Assembly: GCA_001599755.1 (NCBI GenBank)
Contig: BCHX01000001.1
Span: 4,650,001-4,714,000, forward strand
From: Gliomastix tumulicola
Taxonomy: Eukaryota > Ascomycota > Sordariomycetes > Hypocreales > Bionectriaceae
Reading direction: 5' to 3'
DNA length: 64,000 nt
Below the pieces are notes generated by a model. The model searched no databases and was not told the DNA's origin. It saw nothing but the letters and a program-made list of their open reading frames with translations. Numbering within the stretch: position 1 is the first letter of the stretch; each line of letters opens with the position of its first letter. This document shows, piece after piece, positions 43,681-54,126 of the stretch. A program made the translations under genes and the position numbers.

Positions 43681-44475
43681 GATGATCGGCGAAGGCAATC
43701 GAGTGGCTCGGTATGCGTGAAAGAGGCGTAGAATTGATCGGCAAAGCCAAAAAGAATGTGAAGAATTTCTTTCGAGCAGTAGAGCGTAATATCGCGCGGG
43801 ACGACCGGTATCGTCAGCTCGGTGGCTGGGTGTTTGCTCCCCTGTTGGTACGACTTGGTGTTTGAGGACGCCAGAACGAGAGGCTTGCTGAACACAAGGA
43901 GGGAAAAAGAAAGACAAAAACTAGCGAGCGATTGTCCGAGGGGAATTGGCCCCTATATGTCTAGCTTGACAGCAAGCAGGGCATCGTGATCTGCCAAAAT
44001 CCCAACACCGCTTATTTTCTCGATTGGTTGGTCATATTTCTTGTTTTGGGATGATGCCCATGACGCAACGACTCCTGTTTGGCCTGCATGCCGCCAATTG
44101 ACGTGGCGCTGCACTAGTGCACCGCCACACTTGGACTGGTCTCGATTGTGGCTGAAGCTATGTTTTCAGCTCATTCGCGTCAACACGGTGCCTTCCCAAC
44201 TGGAAGCTTCCCCATTGTTCCCACGCCAGCACCGTTGAAAGTGACGTGGCTGCGCCACACAGTGCAAACTCTGCATTGACACATACAACCACCAGCCTCA
44301 GTCCGGCCAACTGGCAGTCACCTTACCGAAGCCTTATCGAGCCCAGCCAACTTGCCTTGCTTGTGTTGGGTATCATTATCGCCGCCTTTCTCGAGCACAT
44401 TTGTTGGCGCATCTTTTGTCTGTCCTTCCTGACCTGAACCTGTGTCATAGATGATGCGACGACCAGTCAGCCATC
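43681..44475. promoter_or_regulatory. Divergent promoter region, DUF4112 gene (-) and dcp2 (+)
   Basis: 795 bp between divergent starts. An ATTGG (inverted CCAAT) lies at about 44022-44026. No gene recognised. Confidence 0.5.
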
Positions 44476-47030
44476 ATGGAAGGGACACAGATGCAACTAG
44501 AAGACTGTACGTTCCGAGCGCGCGCGCGTTCCCGCTCCCGCTTCCCACCTCATTCCCGGAAACTGACCAGGCGTTGTATACAGGGTTGGATGACCTATGC
44601 GTCCGGTTCATCATCAACCTCCCCGAAGAAGACCTCTCATCCGTGGCCCGAATATGCTTCCAAGTCGAAGAAGCGCAATGGTTCTACGAAGACTTTATCC
44701 GACCCCTCGATCCTAGCCTCCCGTCCATGTCGCTGCGGACCTTCTGCTTGCGCATCTTCCAACACTGTCCCCTCCTCGCCTCCTTCCCCGTGGAAGTGCA
44801 CATCCAAGCTTTTGAGGAGTTTCTCCAGTATAAGACGCGCGTCCCGGTTCGCGGCGCAATCCTGCTCAATGATGAGATGGACTCGACGGTACTCGTCAAG
44901 GGGTGGAAAAAGGGCGCCAACTGGAGTTTCCCGCGGGGCAAAATCAACAAGGATGAGGACGACCTGGACTGCGCGATCCGCGAGGTCTGGGAAGAGACTG
45001 GCCTGGATCTCCGAGCCGCTGGCTTGGTCCCAGAAGGCAAGCCCAAGTATATCGAGATCACCATGAGGGAACAGCAAATGAGGCTGTACGTGTTTCGCAA
45101 CATCCCCATGGACACGCATTTCCAGCCCCAGACAAGGAAAGAGATCAGCAAGATTTCATGGTACAAGCTGTCAGAGCTTCCGGCCTTCCGCAAGAAGGGT
45201 GCACAGAACTCTGAAGAAGGCGCTTCGAATGCAAACAAGTTCTACATGGTGGCGCCCTTCCTTGTGCCGCTTAAGAAATGGGTCTTGTCGCAGAAGAAGA
45301 TAGAGGCTAAGAAGCCTCCTGCTACCTATCTGATGCCGGAGCCTCACTACTCAGTCGACGAGACGCCTCTGGAGGAAGAAGAGACCTGGTCCCATGCACT
45401 GGCTGCGCCGCCTGTCGCAATGCCTCCGGTCGTAGACCCTCTTCAGGGCCCGACCGCCAACCTGCAGCGTCTCCTGAACTTGCAGCCTTCAGTTCAAGCT
45501 CAAGCGCCTCAGACGCATCTGACGCAAGATGACAGGGCCAGCGCCCTCCTCTCCATGTTGAAAGCTAAAGACTCGGGCTCTGAGACGGGTAATAAGAGCG
45601 GTCTCCCGCACACGCCGTTTGGTCTGACTACCGGCCAAGCACCGCAACCGCGCAACCCCCATCATCATACTAATCAGCGACCTGCACAAATCCCAGTCAA
45701 CGAACCGCCACCTCAGTTCCCGCTTCACCAGCATCACTCGACGTTGCAGTGGAACACATCACAGGGCGATGTTTACCAAGTCCAGCAACACCAAATCGCA
45801 CGACAGGCTCCTCTTGTCCACCCGCAGCCTCTGCCTCCCCAGGTGCAAAGAGCCATGTTCAACCAGAGCACATTCCAGGAGCGTCTGCAGAGCCAGCGAC
45901 CGGCGGAGTACGCGCCTCTCGGGTCAACACTCCCAGCACCAAGCTTCCCTTCTGCTCCCCAGCCACACAATCTTGGTACCCAAACCCTTTCTTTGCTCAA
46001 TGCTTTCAAGAAGGACACGGGCAAGTCGCCCTCAGTCCAGCCAGTTCCGCACCAAGAATATCTTCATCACGGCGACTCTGCAAGCGACTACCCCTCGTAT
46101 AAGAGCCCAAGCGCTGCGCTGAACAACCCTCCCTTGTCTGAGCTCGCGGGCTCATCGTCCCAGACACTTCCAACAAATCAAAGCAGACCTCTACCAGGGC
46201 CCGATACACACCGGTCAGCTTTGCTGGGTATGTTCCGAAGCGATCAGGCGCCTGCGAAAGAGGCACCTAAGCCGACTGAGCAGTCACTGCCGACTACTCA
46301 AGACGCCGGCCTCGGCGTTGGCGGCCGCATGGAGAAACAGCTTCTCGATACGCTTCGTCGTGCCCCTCTAGCTTCGGACCCTCAGGCTAGCATCCCCTCG
46401 AAGCCTGCCTATGGCAGCACGGAGACAAGCGCTGCCCTGTCCGACTTCCTGGCGCTGAAGCCTCGAGCCGACCAGCAGGCCATCGTCCACGAGCAGCCGC
46501 ACCACCAGCGGCCTTCCGTCCCCGGTGCGGGCGCAAACCAGCCGCCAACCGCGCACCCGATCCGCATCCTCCAGAGGGGCCAGCATCCCGACGGCCAGCA
46601 GCGCGCCTCTCCTGCCAAGTCCCCGCAATCCCACCGCGCTCCGACCAGCGCCTACGCCAGCCCGGCCAATGCCTCCTCGCTCCCTTCCCCGGGCTCATCT
46701 GCCAGGCGGCCCGAGCCCTCCCAGGACCAGAAGAGACAGCTGCTCTCCCTTTTCGGGAAAAAGCAGCAACAGCAGCAGCAACAGCAGCAGCAACAGCAGC
46801 AGCAGCAGCAGCAGCCGTTCGCCGGTCAAGGCCAGACTCCCTCCGCCGAGCTCGCCCCCGGCGAATTCTCCAGGTCCCGCCTGGCCTCGTTTGCGTCTGG
46901 CAGCGCCGAGGGCTCCTTCTCCCAGGGACCTCCTTCTCGGGGCGCCACGCAGACTCCCATCTCCCCCGCCGACCAGACCTTCTTGCTCGACTACCTGCAG
47001 TCCGTCACCCACAACGCATCAACTCGCTGA
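44476..47030 (+). CDS. dcp2: mRNA decapping enzyme Dcp2
   Basis: Nudix pyrophosphohydrolase that removes m7GDP from mRNA 5' ends in cytoplasmic P-bodies with Dcp1. Exon 1 44476-44506, intron 44507-44583, exon 2 44584-47030; splicing joins MEGTQMQLEDW to LDDLCVRFIINLP, the conserved N-terminal Dcp1-binding domain, and fixes the start at 44476. 825 aa. Box A-type domain to about residue 95, Nudix box at about 129-150 (GKINKDEDDLDCAIREVWEE then TG), followed by box B with EISWYKLSELP-like sequence. The long Pro/Gln-rich C-terminus holds several short Leu-rich motifs (LLNAFK, LLGMF, LSLFGK), which recur as in Dcp2 proteins that bind Edc3/Pat1, and a (Gln)17 run. Very confident. Confidence 0.95.
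46764..46814 (+). repeat. CAG/CAA tract coding for poly-Gln in Dcp2
   Basis: Seventeen consecutive Gln codons, mostly CAG with interspersed CAA. Likely length-variable between strains. Confidence 0.9.
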
Positions 47031-47479
47031 ATTACGATATAGGGCATCCGGCATACTTACTTAATGAGCTGCAAATCTGATTTTCAGGGGACGAGGTAGA
47101 CGTCACTTTCTTACTCTTTTTTATATATTAGTGTAGCAGCATGGATGGACATGGTCATGATTTGAGGCGCTTTCTGTGCGCGCGTTACACTACTGTACTG
47201 TCATGATAGGTACACTTTATCTGCCTCGCCTTCAGAATATCTATTGGGAAGACTCATAAGTCCCTTAAACGCCTGCCTTGCCCTGCAACTCATCCTTGAT
47301 GCATCATGTGTACCAGTGCTTTCTGATGCCGTGCGGTTTAAATACTGACGACTAACGAGTCAAATACAATGTTCTTCCAATCTCGCTTCCCCCATAATTT
47401 GCTAAAATCAGGACATCGTACACGACCGAGTCCTGCCTCTGAGCACGATCTCACACCGAGACCGGGTAAAGATGGTCTA
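47031..47479. other. Convergent 3' spacer
   Basis: 449 bp between dcp2 (+) and the RNA-binding protein gene (-). AT-rich with a TTTTTTATATATTAG stretch near 47117, probably poly(A)-signal type. Nothing else seen. Confidence 0.5.
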
Positions 47480-49205
47480 TTATTCGTCTTCGACTGTCAG
47501 CAGGTGAAAGCGGTTCGCCATGGTGTGGTCGAAGCTCGGCTTGGTGACCACAGGCTCGGCGAAGTTGCGCTTTTTCATGATTGGCATGCGGTCGAGGGAC
47601 TGAGCACACTCGTCGGCAGCAAACTCGATGCGAGAGCTCTTGTATTTACTTGGAGTCTTTGGTTAGCATATTTCCCGAAGGGCGTCCTGGGCAGTCTGCT
47701 GGGGAACATACAGGCGGCTCATCATGCAGGTCCGAGCAAAGGTAGCGCAGATAATCGAGTTGGTCTGGATATAGCAGTCGCCGCCAATGAACTCGATCTT
47801 GACAGGCACCAGGTTGTGGATATGCTCTAGATCATCACGGATGCTCTCCTCAGTGTGGCTCACGCTGCAGCGCCTGATGACCAGGTTACGAGTTGCTCCC
47901 GAAGCCACCTTGCGGATCATGTGATCAGCGACAGTGAACTGGCGGTCATGCCAGCTAACATTGACCTGCCATCTCCTAGTCAGTTCACTTCCATGATGGT
48001 CTCAAGGTAGATGGAGCCTGCTCACCCGTTTCTGGCAGATGTACAGATCATGGCGTCGAACATGGTCAAAGAATGCCCTGGAGTCCTCTTCGTAGAGGAA
48101 GGAGACAGTTGCGCTGCGATCCTTCTGTCTCAAATAGATATCAATCAAGGGGCCGCCTCGGATGGCATTCGTAACGTCTACGTGAGAGACCCTTTCCGAT
48201 AGGTTGGAGATCAAGATGGTCCGAGCGCAATTGCGAGAAGGCGTTCGTTTTCTAGGCTTTTCCTCCGCGCTGCTGGGCTCGGGTTGATGATGCTGCACCT
48301 GGATGGGTGACTCAGTCAATTCCTCGTCCTCCTCCTCATCGTCATCTTCATACTGGTCCCAAAACCCACTTGGGTTGGTACGGGGCACAGTAAAGCTCGA
48401 GTGGCCGTTGGGCACATTGGAGGGCACATTGGAGGGCACACTGGACGGCACGGTCTGCGGTTTCGCCGGTGCATCAGAGGTGAACCGTGCCTGACGATGA
48501 GTAGAAGTAGACGAGGGCTTGCTGCTCACCGTTTCCCGAGCGGGAGTAGCAGGTTGCGTGGTGCTAAGAAGCTAAAGTTGATTCTGTGTCAGTCAAGTGT
48601 CTGCCAAGGCTCTGACCAGCCTGATGCTCGATCTTCTCTCGAACTGGAGGTCATGATACTCGGAATGAAGGCGAGACATGCTTACCAAAAGCGTATCACC
48701 GTCGACGCCACCACGGATCAAATTGTCGCACAAGCTCGCTACAATATCCAGAATCAGCCATGATGCCATGCCCATCGCCTTTCTAGATGGCGGCACAGAG
48801 CCGGGAGGTGCATGGCGAGGCAGTGGAGGGGTCTGAGTGCTTACCATACTGCTGGGAAACGGCGACCAGATGGTCGTACTCTGCGCGGGAAACATAGACA
48901 AAATCAGAGCCGTGCACCCCCGTCAAAGCGGGAGCAGCATCAAGTGTCTTTGAGTGAGGGTTCCTTGGTCAGTATCGACGTCGCTGGGACGAAGCGGATG
49001 GATCTCGAGAATGTGGACTGTGGAGCAAAGTATCAGCGAGACTGGTTTGTTGAGGTTCGGGACCGGAAAGTTGTCAGCGAAAGGAAGGCCGATGCAGGGA
49101 CGCAGGCTAGAGCCCAAGGACCTAGCAATCCGGGAGCGATTTGTGGAGCGAATCGAATGGCATGTACGGAGTATCGTGATGGATCTCTTACCGAACCGTT
49201 GTCAT
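47480..49205 (-). CDS. RNA-binding protein with two divergent RRM folds
   Basis: Six-exon model: 49205-49192, 48963-48845, 48738-48686, 48571-48026, 47965-47712 and 47648-47480; 384 aa. The last four exons are firm. The 14-nt first exon and its acceptor at 48964 are the least certain, chosen because phase and an ATG agree. Seen: helical start (FVYVSRAEYDHLVAVSQQ), an acidic disordered linker with a VPS(S/N)VPSNVP repeat, then RRM-like fold 1 (about 170-250: ARTILISNLSERVSH, RSATVSFLYEEDSRAFF) and fold 2 (about 262-330: RNLVIRRCSVSHTEESIRDD, GGDCYIQTNS). RNP1 aromatics are only partly kept. This plan recurs in uncharacterised proteins of filamentous ascomycetes. Function beyond RNA binding unknown. 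Confidence 0.75.
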
Positions 49206-50942
49206 GGCGTTGAGGCGAGTCAGCGCCGGGATGCGAGCATTCCTAAACAGTGGACAGGAAGAAAGTGGAAGAAATGAGGACGAAGGTCGGGCGTGACGAT
49301 AAGGCAGGTCGATAATCTGGCAAGCACCACCTCGACTGTGACGGGACGGGAACCTGCCTGCCCACCGAAATTTCTCACGTGCTTTATTCCAGCGCTCGCC
49401 TCACTGGAGGTTCGCTGTGGCGACAGCGGTAAGGCAACCAACACCGCCTGTAAGTGGAATAGTACTAGGTAGTAGTCATCAGCACTGGCGGTTACCTCAA
49501 CAGCGAGCCCAACGGAGGGGACGCTGCAGGCATCCGTCACGCCATGCACCAACGAGGACGCCTTGCTGGCTTGTGGAGGGGAGGGAACACAGCTATCATT
49601 GGCCCTGTGCGACGGGCATCCATGCTGCCAACGCGTGTGTGGCGGTTGCATCTAGACGCCATCGGTGCTGTCACATTGTCACCTGTTACAAAGCGAGCCA
49701 CAGGGTTTATTGTCCATAGAACTGGAATGTGACCGAGGAAGCTGCCGTTGGAGGTACAGGTAGGTACGAGTACCTGTTGAGGCAGAGAGGGCCGCCAATG
49801 ACCCCTCGATGGTCGGACATCCCCAGACATCACTCCCGGTCCATGCCAGCACATTTCTAGACTGCCGATCATTAGCAACTGGAGTGATGACCCGACACTT
49901 TGCTTGCACATCCAAATATCCGCGATGAAATCATGAAATCATGCCTCCCAGGGTGCTCGCCTGCTTTGATGGCTGCCCCGTTTTTCTCATCGTCGCCCAG
50001 CGCGTGTCGCCAGTTTTTAAGGCCAGAGCCCAGAAGGCGGGATCCACTGTCACTGCCCGTCCCTCCAAGATCCATCTCGTATTGTGGTGGTTGTTGCCAC
50101 CCGAGGTGCATGCACTGGAGCACAGCAGTCTTCATCCAGAAAATGAAGCTCAATTTTCAGGATGGAACAAAAATGAAGAGGCGTCAGAAAATTGGTGACT
50201 GCCCCTTTGTCTGCCTTCCCCGTTGCCTGGACAGCCATCTATCTCTCAAAGTGAGACACCTCACTTCAAGAGACAGACGGTCCCAGACAGAACAACTGCA
50301 CAACGCTTAGCGCTATGCTATTTTAGGATAAGAGGGCCAGGACCCCCTGAGTCCGGCCTAAACCGATTCCCGTGTTGATGCTCACGGGTGACACCAGGCC
50401 AATTGCAGGCACAAAAAACAAGTGCTCAGCCTGTATCCAGTGGCCTGTAGCGGCCCCCCCCCCTTCTTCTGCCCGTGTCAATCTTTTTTCGTTGCATTCT
50501 CGTATTGTACAACCCACCCTCACCCTCTTCCCCATCCTTAAGCCTTCCTTCCCTGCCGGCGAGTCGTCCTCGGTCGTCGTCTCGTTTTCTTCTCCCCTTC
50601 TCTCTCTACTTCGTCCCTCGCTTTGTTCCATCGTATACTTTTTGCTCTCGCCTTTAATGACTTTTTAAACTTCCAATCCATCCCAACCACGCTGTCCCAA
50701 CGCTCGCTACATTCTTACTTTTCAACGTCGCTCGCTCCCTACACCAATCGAGTCACCCGACGTTGGGGTTGACTGGCCAACAAACGACACACTCGACGCC
50801 AAACCTTCCGATCCATCACTATCAAAGAATCAGTCCGTTCGCAGATAAAGAACACACATCACTGTGTACTTGTCGTTTTTTCCGACGCAGGTGTTGATAT
50901 TTTCGAGCCGGGCGGTTTTTTTCAATCTAGAAAGGGGCAAAG
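49206..50942. promoter_or_regulatory. Long divergent region, RNA-binding protein (-) and surface protein (+)
   Basis: 1.74 kb without a gene. A C10 run at 50454-50463 and strongly pyrimidine-rich DNA (50455-50660) precede the + gene and probably mark its core promoter and long leader, as in highly expressed fungal genes. Confidence 0.5.
50454..50463. repeat. C10 homopolymer
   Basis: Ten consecutive C residues just before a pyrimidine-rich promoter tract; length may vary or be prone to sequencing error. Confidence 0.8.
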
Positions 50943-51867
50943 ATGCGTGCCGCTCCCGCTGTCCTCCGGCTGGCTCTATGCCTCTCATCAGTAGCCCCTA
51001 TCGTGTCAGCATGGCCTAGCTGGCTTCCCCGGCAGGATTCTCTTTATGTTCGTCAGGATGGAAGCTCATCTGAGGAGACATCTGGTACGCTATCCCAGCA
51101 TCGACTCTTCTCATCGAACTTGTCACTAACAGATTGTAGCTACGGGTGAGCAGCGAAGCTCAACAGAGGAAGCCACCAGGACAACCGATTCCGCAGCGGA
51201 GGAGACGACGGGCACCAACACCAGATCCGAGCAGACGACGACGACCGGCCCCCGTGATCAGAACACGGCAGTTGCAGAGACTGGCACCGGCACCCGCACA
51301 GGCACAAGGAGCGGCTCGTCGACAAGGACAAGTTTCGACCCGGCCGGTTACCCTGGTGGCGTCTCCATGATCACCCCCGACACCACGCAAGTCGCCACTG
51401 CTCTGTACAAGATCGGCGACAACATCGAGCTCGCTTGGAACTACACGTCCCTCCAGGCCACGCCCACGGCCGTCGACGTGCTCGTGTCATGCTCCGCCGC
51501 CAGTGAGACCTGGACGCTGACGGCCAACATGACGTTTGAGACCGAGGTCAACTACATCTGGGAGTCAAAGGACGACGCCGACAACGTCGACAAGCCGCTG
51601 CTCACCGAGATGTACACCCTCATCATCAAGGACGTGGACGCCGAGGTCACTCAGCGGCCTGAGGCAGGCTATCTCGGTGCCTTCTCGGGCTTCAAATTCG
51701 GCCTGTACCGACCGCAGGCCTACACGCCGCTCTCGGAGTGGCAGTGCGACACCTGCAACGGTGGTATGGGTGCCTTCGATTCCCAAGCATTGAAGCTCGC
51801 GATCACGATGGCGTTCATCACCGTTTGCAGTTTCACGTGGTTTGTAACCGGTCTAGGACTCCAGTGA
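50943..51867 (+). CDS. Secreted or membrane-anchored Thr-rich protein of unknown function (DUF7137-like)
   Basis: Exons 50943-51084 and 51140-51867; 289 aa. Signal peptide at residues 1-23 (VLRLALCLSSVAPIVSAWP), then about 90 residues rich in Thr/Ser/Glu expected to be O-glycosylated. A beta-rich domain follows (YKIGDNIELAWNYTSLQATP, TWTLTANMTFETEVNYIW) with potential N-glycosylation sites (NYT, NMT). After a CDTCNGG pair comes a C-terminal hydrophobic helix (LAITMAFITVCSFTWFVTGL). The C-terminal helix ends the protein, so it is either a single-pass type I membrane protein or a GPI-like anchor. I recall this domain as a conserved fungal family without assigned activity. The strong pyrimidine-rich leader suggests good expression. 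Confidence 0.8.
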
Positions 51868-52306
51868 TAGAGTTCAAGAAACATGCTCCCTCCACGTGCT
51901 GCGCTCTTCTCGACCGCCACGGACGTTTATTGGTTGAATCTGTTTTTACAATAGGTGTTAGCTTTGTTTTTGGATTACACGTGCTACAGGACATACTCTA
52001 GCAAGAATAATATTTTGTCGGCGTCAAGGGGATGATGTTATTTCTCAGTTCATCGTCAAGAGCACGGTCATTTTTGGCAATTTCACGGAAACTCGACGAG
52101 TCAAAAGGAGGCAGGAAGGCATATGTATAATGGACATGCGTGTCATATAGCACCTTATTTAGGCGCAAGACGAGCATCTAATCAACTTACGTCCGTATGA
52201 ACTTGGTGAAGCCTTGAAAGCAGAACGCAGTACTGTTGGCTGGCTATCGTATCATTCTTGCATAGCCCGGACAGGGCGTTCTTTGTTTTATTTTACTTTT
52301 ACATTT
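51868..52306. other. Convergent 3' spacer
   Basis: 439 bp between the surface-protein gene (+) and the Cdk11-like gene (-). AT-rich towards 52270-52306. Nothing else seen. Confidence 0.5.
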
Positions 52307-53756
52307 CTATACCATTCGTAATGTGAATCCCGCACCCCTCTCCTCCTTGTCCCTATTCTGGAAGAGGTTGCTGAAGTCAACACCATCAATGGCAGCCGCG
52401 GCTTCTCCTCTTCCAGGAGCATTAGGCTCATGACGCCGCCGGCGTTCCTGGCCCGCCTTGCTAGGGAACGTGGGGAACATGCTCTCGGGCTTCGGCTTGG
52501 GGTCCTGCCGGAAGTACTCGTGCTGCAGCATCTCCTTGGCCGTCGGCCTGCGGTCCGGATCCAGCGCGAGCAGGTCGCTGAGCAGCGAGGCGCCTGCTGC
52601 CGTCATGCCGGGGAACCGGGCGCGGATGACGGAGCCGGTGCTGAGCGGCGACGACTTGGCCGGCAGACGCAGGGACCGCGCGTTGGGCAGCTTCCGGAAG
52701 CCCGGCCACGAGTCCTCGGTCGGCACGCCGCAGAGCTCGAAGATCTTGGACAGCTGGTCGACCTCGTTCTTGCCCTGCAGCAGCGGCTCCCGCGTAACGA
52801 GCTCGCCGAATATGCAGCCGACGCTCCACATGTCGACCGGCGCGCCGTAGACCTTTGCGCCGAGGAGCAGCTCCGGCGCGCGGTACCAGAGCGTCACGAC
52901 GAGGGAGGTGAGCTTGGGCGCCGGGTCGCCGACGTAGCGCGCCATGCCGAAGTCGGCGATCTTGAGCTGGCCGCGGTTGTTGAGGAGGAGGTTGGAGGTC
53001 TTGAGGTCGCGGTGGAGGATCCAGTTGTCGTGGAGGTAGGCGATGCCGGATGTGAGCTGGAGGAGGAGCTGTTTGATTTCGGAGGAGAGGAACGGTTCGG
53101 GCATGTCTTCGAGGATGCCCTTGAGATCGTGTTCCACGAACTCGAGGACGAGGAATATGGAGCTAGGAAAGGGGGGGTCAGCTTCCGTGCCAGAGAGGGT
53201 GGTGAGTCGTGTAAACTCACTTGTCTGGTTTCGTGGTCTGTTCGCCAACAACCACTTCCTCCATGGCGACAATGTGGCGATGCTTACACTCGCGCAGTAT
53301 TTGTATCTCTCGTAGACCTGTCACGGGAAGTCCATTGCGATCTCCGGGCTCCAGCTTTAGCCGCTTCAATGCGACGACCCTGCCCGACGCCTTGTCCGTC
53401 GCCCGTGCGACCCAGCCGTATGTCCCTTCCTCTATATCGTTGAGCTTGTCGTAGTTCTCAACGCTCCGGCTCCTGCCCCAGGTACCACCATTAAAGCGCA
53501 GGAGCTTCGCTGGCTCATCCTTGGCCGTTTCGCGTTCTGGAGAGAGTCGTCGACGTTTTGCCGGGCGGTCGTCTTGTTGCTGATCTTCCTCTGCTTCTCG
53601 CCGTGATGCCTCGAGGGCAGCCGCCTGCTCCTCCTTGAGCTTCTGTGCCTTTTCTGCCTTGCGCCGCTTCTTCTCCTCCTTCTCCTTCTTGATCTTGGCT
53701 TCTAGCGCATCGTCTTCCTTTGTATTTGCCCACCTAGAGGACGGTTTGGCGGACAT
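52307..53756 (-). CDS. Cyclin-dependent kinase, Cdk11 (PITSLRE)-like
   Basis: Nuclear Ser/Thr kinase linked to transcription and splicing; the S. pombe relative Ppk23/Cdk11 phosphorylates Mediator. Exons 53756-53221 and 53162-52307; 463 aa. The N-terminus is a highly charged coiled-coil-like segment (residues 15-60, EEKKRRKAEKAQKLKEE) with a KRRR basic patch. The kinase domain runs about 103-400: GTYGWV loop, VALKRLK lysine 131, the cyclin-binding helix PVTGLRE (144-150) which replaces PITSLRE, HRDLKTSNLLLNN, ADFGMAR, and VVTLWYRAPELLLG with the T-loop Thr. A short tail ends the protein. It shares a 370-bp bidirectional promoter with the methyltransferase gene. Confident. Confidence 0.9.
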
Positions 53757-54126
53757 TGGGAGTGTTGTGAGACGTAGCGGGTGGTGCTTTGCTTCGATCC
53801 GGAATCGTATGCGAGCTATAAATACATGTAAATTTGTCGAATCGCTGTGGTAGAGGGAGAAAAGGTTGTCTATAGAAAAATCATGGGACAGAAGATGTCG
53901 GGTTCAACTTGGAAAGATATCGTGATTCTCCACTGGCATCATCAAGCATCGAGGCCCACAATTAAGCCCTGTAACTGGGAACCAACTTACGAATTCTATC
54001 CTCTGATTGGCTCGGCATTCAAGCTCTTCTGAACTTCACTCACTATCGTCAACTCAAATTCCCATAACGTCTCATCTCAACCTTCAGGGCTCAGGAGATG
54101 CAGCTTTGTATCGCCGTATACACGCC
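53757..54126. promoter_or_regulatory. Compact bidirectional promoter
   Basis: 370 bp separating the ATGs of the Cdk11-like (-) and NDUFAF7-like (+) genes. An ATTGG (inverted CCAAT, HAP-complex type site) lies at 54006-54010, about 120 bp before the mitochondrial gene, plausible for respiratory control. Confidence 0.5.

Noticed and set aside
44451..44475. Using ATG 44451 as the main Dcp2 start
   Set aside because: It would lack the conserved QLEDWLDDLC junction; splicing from ATG 44476 restores it. Kept only as an alternative in the findings.
52430..53443. 337-codon frame antisense to the Cdk11-like gene
   Set aside because: Leu/Arg/Gly-rich shadow of the kinase; all kinase motifs are on the other strand.
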